The translations under genes and the position numbers were made by a program. Below are positions 17,025 through 25,181 of a DNA stretch of 64,000 bases, one piece after another. The DNA comes from Phycisphaeraceae bacterium (GTDB taxonomy: Bacteria; Planctomycetota; Phycisphaerae; Phycisphaerales; UBA1924): the NCBI GenBank assembly GCA_019636535.1, contig JAHBXK010000007.1, forward strand, positions 1 through 64,000, written 5' to 3'. The notes beneath the pieces were generated by a model. It saw only the letters and a list, made by a program, of their open reading frames with translations. It had not been told where the DNA came from and made no database searches. Position 1 is the first letter of the stretch. Every line of letters begins with the position of its first letter.

Positions 17025-19286
17025 ATGCAGACGATCGTTGCGGGTGTGCGAAGGACAATGCGTGATGGCGCGGCCACAAACGGATTGGCGATTGCCCTGA
17101 TTTGCGCCTTCGGCGCTTGGATGTCCGGCTGCGCAAGTTCGACCGTGGCGCCCGAGCCGATCGGTCGAACCGCCATCATTGACGGCAACCCCGTGGAGAT
17201 CGAACCGATCCCGATGGGTGACCATGCGGTGATCGCACGCATCATCGATGAGGGTCGCAATCGCAACCAAGTGATGGTCCATCTACGCCACCTGTGCGAG
17301 GAGATTGGTCCCCGGCTCACCGGCTCCACCCGTTGCGAAGAAGCCAACCGCTGGGCCGCCGACCGATTCAATGAGTGGGGATTGAGCAACGTCCACCTGC
17401 AAGAGTGGGGAACTATCCCTATCCGGTTCGATCGTGGTGAGACGTGGGGCAAGATCCTGGCGTCCGAACGACGGCGGGGTCGCGATGCCGATGCGGAGCC
17501 CGAGTGGCGTGTCGTTCGCGAAGTGCAACTGAGCACGCTCGCCTGGAGTGCCGGCACCGATGGGCCGAAGCGCGGACCCGTGGTTCGCATGCCCGACTCC
17601 ATTGAGCAGTATGAGTCGATGAAGGACCGCTTCGATGGGGCCTGGGTGCTCATCCCTCCGCCCTCACCGACCGGACGCACGGGCATTCGGGGTGTCGGCC
17701 AACTCGCTGGCGAACGCTTTCGGCAGCGGCGTGATGCACACAAGGCCGCTGCGGAGGGCAAGGAACTCGACGCCGACGCCTCGGTCGAGGAACGGGTCAT
17801 GCGCCACGCCGTGCTCGGCTACATCACTTCGTCGCGCGACGAACGCGTCTGGACCACCTCCTCACCCGGCTGGCGAGAAGCGACGCTCGACGGCATCCCA
17901 CCGGATGTCGAGGTCATGGTCCGATTGAGCGATTACGACTACCTCAACTCGCGTCTGACCGACTCCGAGGAAGTCCACGCTGAGTTCTTGGTGACCAACG
18001 ACATGTCCGCCGGCCCCTGGCCCGTGTACGACACGATCGCCGAGATCCCGGGCACGACGCGGCCCGACGAGGTCGTGATCATCTCGGGCCATCTCGACAG
18101 TTGGGACGGCCCCGGCTCGCAGGGTGCCACGGACAATGGAACGGGTTCGGCCGTCACGATGGAGACCGCCCGTCTGCTCATGGCCGCGGGCGCCAAGCCC
18201 GACCGGACCATCCGCTTCATCTTGTGGACTGGAGAGGAGCAGGGTCTGCTCGGCTCACGCGAGTACGTGAAGTCGCTCAGCGCGGCGGAACTCTCCAGGG
18301 TCTCGGCGATGTTCGTCGACGATGGTGGTACGAATACACAGGGTGGCCTTCGACTCGTGCGAGAGATGCTTCCCATGTTGGCTTCGGCCACAGCGCCGGT
18401 CAACGGGTTGTTCGTTGACGACGTGACGGGTGAGCCACTCAATGTCAATCTGCGAGTCGATGAGCGCTTCGAGCAGTCCGGCGGCTCCGATCATGCATCC
18501 TTCGTCGCCGTTGGTGTGCCGGGGTTCTTCTGGACTGAAGTCGGCCGCGCAGAGTACGGCTTCGGATGGCACACACAAAACGATCGGATCGATCTTGCCA
18601 TCGAGCGCTACCTGCATCAATCGTCGGTTTGCAGCGCCATCACCGCCTACAACCTCGCTTGCGCTCCGGAACTGCTCCCACGTTTCGAAGAGACCGGCGG
18701 CGGTTCGTTCGCTCCACCCGAGAACACTTCCGCGAGCGACGGCGCCTTCAACGACTATGTGCTCGTGACCTGGCGCAATGTTCGCGCAGCCGACCGCTAC
18801 CGCGTCTTCCGCGCGGAGACCGACAGTCCGGAAGAGGCCGTGATGATCGGCCCGGACGAGGGCCTCACTCGCCCGCAGTTCGAGGATCGCTCCGCAGAGC
18901 CCGGGCGTCTCTACTGGTACTGGGTTGAGGGCTTCCGGGGTGAGACCGAACGCACTGGACGATCCGGTTCTGCCGAACCCGGATTCCACGGCGCTCCCCC
19001 TCCGTTGCGAAACGCCTCCGCCACGACCGGAGCCTGCGGCGGCGTGCAACTGACCTGGGACCCCATCGAGGGCGTCGAACGCGTGCAGGTCTTTGAGGGC
19101 GATCCGTCCGGCAAGCCGCGTACCTCAGACGGCCCGCTCGCAACCGTTCCGACAGATTCGCACGGCTACACAGACGTTCGAGATCCGGCGAACACGTCCC
19201 CGAGAATGTACTGGATTCGCGGTGTCGGCAAGCGCGGCCCGGGAGCATGGGTGCAGGTGGAGGGGCGAACCCGCCCGTGCGATTGA
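17025..19286 (+). CDS. M28-family zinc aminopeptidase, lipoprotein with two C-terminal fibronectin-like domains
   Basis: Probable exported M28 metallopeptidase. The start at 17025 (MQTIVAG) has AGGAG upstream. A lipobox, WMSGC near residue 34, predicts lipid attachment. Zinc-site residues can be read in order: H356 and D358 in GHLDSWDG, D369 in ATDNGTGS, the E404-E405 pair in WTGEEQG, D432/D433 in MFVDDGG and H490 in SDHASF. After the peptidase domain, about residues 570-750 hold two fibronectin type III-like repeats (LVTWRNVRAADRYRVFRAET; QLTWDPIEGVERVQVFEG). The total is 753 residues. Substrate unknown. Confidence 0.9.
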   Translation: MQTIVAGVRRTMRDGAATNGLAIALICAFGAWMSGCASSTVAPEPIGRTAIIDGNPVEIEPIPMGDHAVIARIIDEGRNRNQVMVHLRHLCEEIGPRLTGSTRCEEANRWAADRFNEWGLSNVHLQEWGTIPIRFDRGETWGKILASERRRGRDADAEPEWRVVREVQLSTLAWSAGTDGPKRGPVVRMPDSIEQYESMKDRFDGAWVLIPPPSPTGRTGIRGVGQLAGERFRQRRDAHKAAAEGKELDADASVEERVMRHAVLGYITSSRDERVWTTSSPGWREATLDGIPPDVEVMVRLSDYDYLNSRLTDSEEVHAEFLVTNDMSAGPWPVYDTIAEIPGTTRPDEVVIISGHLDSWDGPGSQGATDNGTGSAVTMETARLLMAAGAKPDRTIRFILWTGEEQGLLGSREYVKSLSAAELSRVSAMFVDDGGTNTQGGLRLVREMLPMLASATAPVNGLFVDDVTGEPLNVNLRVDERFEQSGGSDHASFVAVGVPGFFWTEVGRAEYGFGWHTQNDRIDLAIERYLHQSSVCSAITAYNLACAPELLPRFEETGGGSFAPPENTSASDGAFNDYVLVTWRNVRAADRYRVFRAETDSPEEAVMIGPDEGLTRPQFEDRSAEPGRLYWYWVEGFRGETERTGRSGSAEPGFHGAPPPLRNASATTGACGGVQLTWDPIEGVERVQVFEGDPSGKPRTSDGPLATVPTDSHGYTDVRDPANTSPRMYWIRGVGKRGPGAWVQVEGRTRPCD

Positions 19287-19331
19287 ACTGCACGGCCGGC
19301 CCACGCCAGCGCGAAGCCGTACACTCGTCGC

Positions 19332-20420
19332 ATGGCGGTTGAACGTCTGGTTTCGCCTGCACCCGAACCACTCGCCGAAGAGCGGAATTGGTCGCTCCGG
19401 CCCCGCCGCATGAGCGAGTACGTAGGCCAGCGAGAACTAATCGAACGGTTGGCGATCACGCTCGAGGCGGTTCGCGCGCGAAACGAGCCGATGGAGCACG
19501 TGCTGCTGCACGGGCCTCCGGGCCTGGGCAAGACCACGCTGGCGCATGTCATCGCTGAGGAGATGGGCACGCGGGTGCACGTGACCAGCGGCCCCGCGCT
19601 CACCCGTCCGACCGATCTGGTTGAGGTTCTGACACGGCTGGGCGAACGCGACGTGCTGTTCATCGACGAGATTCATCGCATGCCGATCGCCGTCGAGGAA
19701 TTCATCTATCCGGCGATGGAGGATTTCCGCATCGACGTGAAGGTCGAGAGCGGCTTGAATGCGCGCACGGTGCAGATCCCGCTCCAACCGTTCGCGCTGA
19801 TCGGCGCCACGACCCGCGCGGGCCAGGTTACTGCCCCGCTCCGCAGCCGCTTCGGCATCTCGCACAACCTTCGGTACTACGAGTTGCCGGAACTCCTGGC
19901 GATCGTTCGCAGGTCCTGCGGGCTCATGGGCGTCGCCGCGGACGACTTCGATAGTGACGACGAGAACGGCGGACTCCGCGCGATCGCCTCTCGCAGCCGC
20001 GGCACACCGCGCATCGCGAATCGGCTCCTGCGCAGAGCGAGGGACTTTGCCCAGGTGCGTGGAGACGGTCGGCTCTCTGCCTCTTCCGTCCGTGATGCCC
20101 TCGAACTCGAAGGCATCGATGCGCTCGGACTTGATGAACTCGATCGCCTGTACCTCCGGACGATCGCGAAGGTGTACGGCGGCGGCCCCGTCGGTCTCGA
20201 AGCCGTCGCCGCGACGCTCAATCAGGACGCGGGGACGCTTGAAGACGTGGTCGAACCGTTCCTGTTGCAGATCGGGTTTCTTGCACGCACGCGCCGCGGC
20301 CGTGCACTCACTCGAGCCGGCGCCGAACACGTCGGCTCGAAGACGTGGTGGACTCCCGACCACCAAGCCGACGACGACGATGTGCGTGAAGCAACCGACT
20401 CGGCCCTCTTCGGGCGCTGA
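19332..20420 (+). CDS. ruvB: Holliday junction branch migration helicase RuvB
   Basis: RuvB, the hexameric AAA+ motor that drives branch migration with RuvA. The 362-residue protein shows Walker A GPPGLGKT (residues 61-68), Walker B FIDEIHRM near residue 112, sensor/arginine-finger region ATTRAGQVTAPLRSRFGI, and the RuvB C-terminal winged-helix domain (GGGPVGLEAVAATLNQDAGT). ruvA and ruvC are not adjacent. It follows the M28 peptidase gene after 45 bases on the same strand and is convergent with the next gene. No clear Shine-Dalgarno precedes the ATG. Confidence 0.97.
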   Translation: MAVERLVSPAPEPLAEERNWSLRPRRMSEYVGQRELIERLAITLEAVRARNEPMEHVLLHGPPGLGKTTLAHVIAEEMGTRVHVTSGPALTRPTDLVEVLTRLGERDVLFIDEIHRMPIAVEEFIYPAMEDFRIDVKVESGLNARTVQIPLQPFALIGATTRAGQVTAPLRSRFGISHNLRYYELPELLAIVRRSCGLMGVAADDFDSDDENGGLRAIASRSRGTPRIANRLLRRARDFAQVRGDGRLSASSVRDALELEGIDALGLDELDRLYLRTIAKVYGGGPVGLEAVAATLNQDAGTLEDVVEPFLLQIGFLARTRRGRALTRAGAEHVGSKTWWTPDHQADDDDVREATDSALFGR

Positions 20421-20464
20421 AGCCGTGTTTCGCTGATTGACTGAAGGCCGCAGCCTTGAAGTGG

Positions 20465-21262
20465 TCACTCAGCGCCGGTCGCCGTCGCCTGCTTCTTGCT
20501 CGTGCGCTTCTTGGTGGTCTTGGCGGAGGGCTTGTCCATCGCGCCTTCCTCGAGAAACAGAAAGCAGCGGCAACTGGGACATTTGGTCAGTTTGCCCGAC
20601 ATCAGGCCGCTGAGTGCTTCCACCGGGATCGTCATCATGCACGACGAACACGAGGCCTCGTACGCACGCCGGTCGATGATCTCGACCGTCGCCATGGCAT
20701 CATCCCCGCGCGCCCGGACCACCTGCTCAAACTCGACGCGGATCGACGCCGGAATCGCCCCGGCGAGTTCGTCACGCTTGGCCTTCAGCACACCGAGCCG
20801 GTCCTTAACCTCAGCCAGTCCTGCGTCGCGCTGGGTGACGGCGCCGCGCGTGATCTTGTCACGCTCGGAGTGCTCCGTGTTCATCTTCTCCAGCTTGGCA
20901 CTCAATTCCTCCATCCGCGCCATGGCTTCGAGCAACCGCGTCTCCGCCGACGAGCGTTCGGTCTTGAAGGTGTTCAACTCGGTCTGGAAGGCGTTGTACT
21001 CCTTCGAGTTCCGAGCCTGATTCATCTGCTCGCGGACGGTGTTGATGCGCTCGTCGAGTCGGGCGATCTCGCCCTCCTCGTTCGCCACCGTCGCCTTCAG
21101 AGTCTTGACCTGATTCTCGATCGAGTTGCGTGACTTGCTCAAATCGCCGAGCAACCCCTCCTGCTCGGCGAGGAATTTCTCGGCCTGATCCACACGGCTC
21201 GTCAGACCGCGGAGTTCCTTATCAACTTGGAAAAGTTCCAGTAACTGCACAGTCACGTTCAT
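20465..21262 (-). CDS. Coiled-coil protein with C-terminal C4 zinc ribbon (COG1579/zf-RING_7 type)
   Basis: A member of the family annotated as C4-type zinc-ribbon or DUF164 proteins. About residues 10-190 are a long heptad-rich coiled coil (many Glu, Arg, Leu). A zinc ribbon follows with CSSC near residue 204 and CPSC near residue 229. The tail is Lys/Thr-rich. The 265-residue start MNVTVQLLELFQVDKEL at 21262 resembles family N-termini; an ATG five codons upstream at 21277 is equally possible. Related proteins act as chaperone-like or scaffold proteins, but the role here is not known. It lies 112 bases after cdsA on the same strand. Confidence 0.88.
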   Translation of the reverse strand: MNVTVQLLELFQVDKELRGLTSRVDQAEKFLAEQEGLLGDLSKSRNSIENQVKTLKATVANEEGEIARLDERINTVREQMNQARNSKEYNAFQTELNTFKTERSSAETRLLEAMARMEELSAKLEKMNTEHSERDKITRGAVTQRDAGLAEVKDRLGVLKAKRDELAGAIPASIRVEFEQVVRARGDDAMATVEIIDRRAYEASCSSCMMTIPVEALSGLMSGKLTKCPSCRCFLFLEEGAMDKPSAKTTKKRTSKKQATATGAE

Positions 21263-21374
21263 TCCGCGAGGCCCCATCGGGTTGCCAGATCGACCGAGAT
21301 AAGTATACCTCACGATCGCTGCCCGGGCATCCCAGATCACGAAGTCCGTTTTGGCCAAGCCCAAGCCCGGTAGA

Positions 21375-22289
21375 TCACACCCTCGTCAGAACCCAGTATG
21401 CCACCGGCGCTGCCAAAAGAACCGAGTCCAACACGTCCAGAACACCCCCAAACCCCGGCAAGGACGCCCCTGAGTCCTTGATCCCGGCATCCCGCTTCAG
21501 CACGCTCTCCAAGAGGTCACCGGCCTGCCCGACGACCGCCAACACTGCCCCGAACAGGGCGGCTTGCCCGATCCCGAGCCCGACAAACCCGATTGGACGT
21601 GCGATCGAGTGGGGGGGCGGCTCAATCGACCTTGCGATCAGCGCAACCGCCACGGCTACGCACGCACTGAAAGCCGCCCCACCCAACAGCCCCTCCCACG
21701 TCTTGCCGGGGCTCAGCCAGGGGATCAGTTTGTGCCGACCGACGAGCCGGCCGGTGAAGTACGCCCCGATGTCGCACGACTTGACGATCACGAGCACACC
21801 CAGAATTGTCCAAGTGCTCTGGTCACGTCGGAGCGCTACGAGGAATCCGAGCATCAAGCCCAGGTAAATGAACGCGAACGCGGCGGCCCCGGCCGCTGCG
21901 GTGGCTCCTTGCAGCGTCCGGCCCCTGATGTGCCACAACAGCGAAACGACGAGCACCGCCGCTCCGGCCGATGCGACCAGCGCCGCAGCGTCGACCGGAC
22001 CACCACCGCTCGGCACCAGCGCACACACGATCAGGCCCAGTGCCGCCGCGAACCCGAGCCATCGCCGCGAAGCCTGGATGCCGCCCGACTTGAAGATCGC
22101 CGCCAACTCTCTCGCGGCCATCACCACGAGCACCAAGGCTAGCGGCAGAAGGACCATGTTCGGTGGCCAGGTTTCGTACCCCTCGGGCAGCCACCTGAGC
22201 GCCCACGCGGGAGCCACCGTTCGATCGATCCACTCATCGAGCCACAGCAGCACCACGATCGCGGCGATGAGCAAGGAGCCGACAAGCAT
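21375..22289 (-). CDS. cdsA: Phosphatidate cytidylyltransferase
   Basis: CdsA makes CDP-diacylglycerol from phosphatidate and CTP, the branch point of phospholipid synthesis, in the inner membrane. The 304-residue product has about eight hydrophobic segments. The C-terminal signature is recognisable as SVLKRDAGIKDSGASLPGFG followed by GVLDVLDS; the usual PGHGGxxDRxD reads PGFGGVLDVLD. The start at 22289 (MLVGSLLIAAIVV) avoids overlap with uppS. It lies 79 bases after uppS, the usual pairing. Confidence 0.93.
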   Translation of the reverse strand: MLVGSLLIAAIVVLLWLDEWIDRTVAPAWALRWLPEGYETWPPNMVLLPLALVLVVMAARELAAIFKSGGIQASRRWLGFAAALGLIVCALVPSGGGPVDAAALVASAGAAVLVVSLLWHIRGRTLQGATAAAGAAAFAFIYLGLMLGFLVALRRDQSTWTILGVLVIVKSCDIGAYFTGRLVGRHKLIPWLSPGKTWEGLLGGAAFSACVAVAVALIARSIEPPPHSIARPIGFVGLGIGQAALFGAVLAVVGQAGDLLESVLKRDAGIKDSGASLPGFGGVLDVLDSVLLAAPVAYWVLTRV

Positions 22290-22368
22290 GCGGTGCCTGA
22301 GCACGGGCAAAGGTAAGTCAGCGCAGCGCCCGGTGCCAGCAGCCCGCACGCGTCCCCTGGCTGTCGCA

Positions 22369-23247
22369 TCAGCGGTCAGGGCGATCAGTCGGTGGCTCGG
22401 CTTCCAAGCCACCAAATCGCCGCGATCGCGACGCAAAGTCTCGCACCGCCGTGTGCAGGTCGCCGATGCCAAAGTCCGGCCAGAGCGCCTCGGTCACGTG
22501 GATCTCGGCGTACGAGAGTTGCCAAAGCAGGTAGTTGCTCAGACGGCGTTCTCCGGCCGTCCTGATCAGCAGGTCAGGATCGGGCAGTCCCGCGGTGTAC
22601 AGGCGACGCTCGATCGTGCTTTCGTCGATCGTGTCCGGGTCGAGACGCCCGCACTTGACATCTCGGGCGATCGCCCTTGCCGCGTCCGTGATTTCAGCGC
22701 GCGAGCCGTAGTTCACAGCCACGCACAGGGTGGCACCAGTGCACCCCGACGTCGCGGCTGTCAGGCGATCAACCGCGGCCACCACTTCGTCGGGAAGCCC
22801 CTCGCGCCGACCGATCTGCACGAATCGGATGTTGTTGTCGATTAGACCCTGCGTCTCCGCCTCGATGTACATTGTGTACAGGTACATCAGCGCATCGATC
22901 TCTTCGCGCGGGCGCTTCCAGTTTTCCATCGAGAACGAATAGAGTGTGAGCACTTCTACACCGAGACGCCCGCACTCCTCGATCACCGCACGCACCGCAC
23001 CCGCGCCGTTGCGGTGCCCGAAAATGCGAGGGAAACCTCGCTTCTGCGCCCATCGCCCGTTGCCGTCCATGATGATCGCGATGTGGCGGGGGATGCGGGA
23101 AGGGTGGACGTCCGGGATGCGTGACAACGGGTCAGCGTGACGATTCCGTTGCCGCAATCGCTCAACGATCGCACGCGCCGATGGATCATCGGCCCATGGC
23201 GAGATCGCGATCGGCTCGGCGGATGGTGCGGATGCTGGAGTGGTCAT
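22369..23247 (-). CDS. uppS: Undecaprenyl (isoprenyl) diphosphate synthase
   Basis: Cis-prenyltransferase that makes the C55 lipid carrier for cell-wall and glycan synthesis. The catalytic block AIIMDGNGRWAQKRGFPR, then GHRNGAGAVRAVIEECGRLG and TLYSFSMENWKRPREEI, are canonical, as is the C-terminal IRTAGERRLSNYLLWQLSYA. The frame is open to about 23400. The ATG at 23247 gives 292 residues with about 57 extra at the N-terminus; an ATG at 23286 is an alternative, and neither has a clear ribosome site. Followed by cdsA. Confidence 0.94.
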   Translation of the reverse strand: MTTPASAPSAEPIAISPWADDPSARAIVERLRQRNRHADPLSRIPDVHPSRIPRHIAIIMDGNGRWAQKRGFPRIFGHRNGAGAVRAVIEECGRLGVEVLTLYSFSMENWKRPREEIDALMYLYTMYIEAETQGLIDNNIRFVQIGRREGLPDEVVAAVDRLTAATSGCTGATLCVAVNYGSRAEITDAARAIARDVKCGRLDPDTIDESTIERRLYTAGLPDPDLLIRTAGERRLSNYLLWQLSYAEIHVTEALWPDFGIGDLHTAVRDFASRSRRFGGLEAEPPTDRPDR

Positions 23248-23396
23248 GGAACGTGCTTGGGAATCGCGACGCGGCGGGTTCGCCATCTTCGCCGGCACGC
23301 TTCGGCAACATGCGAGAGCATGCCGATGGGCAACGCGACATCGTACGCCCGGGTGATTGCGCGGTTCGCGCAAGATCGCCGTTCCTGCAAACTGGC

Positions 23397-24776
23397 TCAC
23401 GCCAGTATGGTCTGGGCTCGGTCCGGCCCCACCGAGACGATCGAGATCGGCACGCCCACAACTTTCTCGATCAGGTCCAGATAAGCACGCGCGGCAGCGG
23501 GCAGATCCGCACGGCTCGTTGCCGCGGTGATCTCCTGGCTGAAACCCGGCATCGTTGTGTACACGGGCTGCGCCTCGTACAAGAACTCGGAGTCGGGAAC
23601 GAATCGCTCGATCAACACCCCCTTGTGACGGTAAGCGGTGCAGACGTGCAATTCGTCAAAGCCGGCGAGCACGTCCAGCAGCATGACCGCCAAGTCCGTC
23701 ACGCCGTTGAGCATCGCCGAGTATCGCACGGCCACCAAGTCCAGCCATCCCACGCGCCTGGGCCTGCCTGTCGTGGTGCCGAACTCGCGGCCCCGCTCTC
23801 GGATTCTGTTGCCGATCGGGTTGATCTGCTCGGTCGGCAGCGGTCCGTTGCCCACCCGCGTCGAGTAGGCTTTCACCACGCCGTACACGCGATCGATCCT
23901 GCTGCCCGGCACGCCCGTCCCCGCCGGGATGCCCAGCACCGTTGTGCTGGAACTGGTCACAAACGGGTACGTCCCGTGGTCAACGTCAAGGAGAGCCGCG
24001 TTTGCACCCTCGAAGAGAACTGGCTTGCCGGTCTCCAACAGGTCGTGCAGGAGCATCGTCGTGTCGCGGATAGAGGTCCGCAATCGCTCACCCATCTGGG
24101 CCGCCCAGATCGTCAGTTCCTCGGGATCGAACGCCCTGCAACCAACCGCGCCCAGCGTGGCGTTCTTGAAAGCGCAGATCCGCCGTAGCTTCGTGCGGAG
24201 TGCCTCGACATTTGCAAGATCGCCCACCCGCACCGCCGTCGCACGTTGCGCCTTGTCTGCGTAACACGGCCCGATGCCACGCTTGGTCGTTCCGATCCCG
24301 CCCTTGCCATCGCCCTCTCTGGCTCCAACTCCGCCGGATTCGGAGATCAGCCGCTCGCGCACCTCGTCTTCGGCCTTGTGGTACGGCATGACGACGTGCG
24401 CGCGATCCGAGATCACCAAGCCCGAAACGTCCACGCCACGACTCCTGAGCCCGTCCGCCTCCTTGAGCAGCACTTCCGGGTCGACGACGACGCCGTTGCC
24501 GATCACCGCCAGTTTGCCTGGATACAGAATTCCTGAGGGAATCAAGTGCAGCGCGTACCGCTCTCCCTTCACCACAACGCTGTGCCCCGCGTTTGCTCCG
24601 CCGTTGTAGCGAACGACCGCCTCGAACGCGGGAGCCAGAAGGTCGACGACCTTGCCCTTTCCCTCATCCCCCCACTGCAATCCGACCACCGCCGTACATC
24701 GCCCGGCGAGCGGCGAAACCGAGGTCGCCTGCTTGCCTGTGGGAAGAGTCGATTGAATAGTCGGACGGTTGCCCAT
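23397..24776 (-). CDS. purA: Adenylosuccinate synthetase
   Basis: PurA joins IMP and aspartate with GTP in the first step to AMP. The 459-residue protein has the P-loop VVGLQWGDEGKGKVVDLL, the catalytic NGGANAGHSVVVKGERYALH, and GIGTTKRGIGPCYADKAQR. The C-terminal GTTTGRPRRVGWLDLVAVRY is also typical. The start at 24776 (MGNRPTIQ) has AGGAAG upstream and leaves an about 25-residue N-terminal extension before the core. It is the first gene of a minus-strand run purA-uppS-cdsA. Confidence 0.97.
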   Translation of the reverse strand: MGNRPTIQSTLPTGKQATSVSPLAGRCTAVVGLQWGDEGKGKVVDLLAPAFEAVVRYNGGANAGHSVVVKGERYALHLIPSGILYPGKLAVIGNGVVVDPEVLLKEADGLRSRGVDVSGLVISDRAHVVMPYHKAEDEVRERLISESGGVGAREGDGKGGIGTTKRGIGPCYADKAQRATAVRVGDLANVEALRTKLRRICAFKNATLGAVGCRAFDPEELTIWAAQMGERLRTSIRDTTMLLHDLLETGKPVLFEGANAALLDVDHGTYPFVTSSSTTVLGIPAGTGVPGSRIDRVYGVVKAYSTRVGNGPLPTEQINPIGNRIRERGREFGTTTGRPRRVGWLDLVAVRYSAMLNGVTDLAVMLLDVLAGFDELHVCTAYRHKGVLIERFVPDSEFLYEAQPVYTTMPGFSQEITAATSRADLPAAARAYLDLIEKVVGVPISIVSVGPDRAQTILA

Positions 24777-24954
24777 CGTTGCTTCCTGGTGCGGACCTGA
24801 GTGGGCCGACCGGAAGCATAGGAATCGGGTCCGGTAACGCCATGCGCGACAGGGCGTGTGTTGGGCTGACCGCAACTCCGGCCTGTGTAAGCGGCCGGGT
24901 GATCAACCCGACCGGATAACAGACCGATACACGACTACCGCGAGGAGCGAACCG

Positions 24955-25173
24955 ATGCCGGTTGAGAGTGTGCGCATCATGTGCCCGAGCCTGACGTGCC
25001 GGAAAATTTTGGCTGTGCCGACCAGTTCGCGCGGGAAGAACGTTCGCTGCCGCAACTGTGGCGCGATCATTCGCGTTCCAGAACGGTCGACTTCGAAACC
25101 CGATGCGCCGGCCGCAAAAGAAGCGGGCCAGTTGCCGCCTTCGCCGGGCGCAAACCCCGCGAAGGCCGCCTGA
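24955..25173 (+). CDS. Small zinc-ribbon protein
   Basis: A 72-residue protein with a zinc-ribbon pattern: C-x4-C (CPSLTC) and then CRNC, separated by SSRGKNVR, followed by GAIIRVP. This is the layout of short MJ0042-like zinc ribbons that are frequent in planctomycetes. The C-terminal half is Ala/Pro-rich and probably disordered. The ATG at 24955 has GAGGAG five bases upstream. It is divergent from purA and convergent with the next gene. Function unknown. Confidence 0.8.
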   Translation: MPVESVRIMCPSLTCRKILAVPTSSRGKNVRCRNCGAIIRVPERSTSKPDAPAAKEAGQLPPSPGANPAKAA

Positions 25174-25181
25174 TTCCGTCC

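Noticed and set aside
24777..24954. Promoter for purA and the small zinc-ribbon gene
   Set aside because: A TATGCT box is present before purA but no -35 lies at an acceptable distance. The region is short and divergent, so promoters are expected, but none can be supported.
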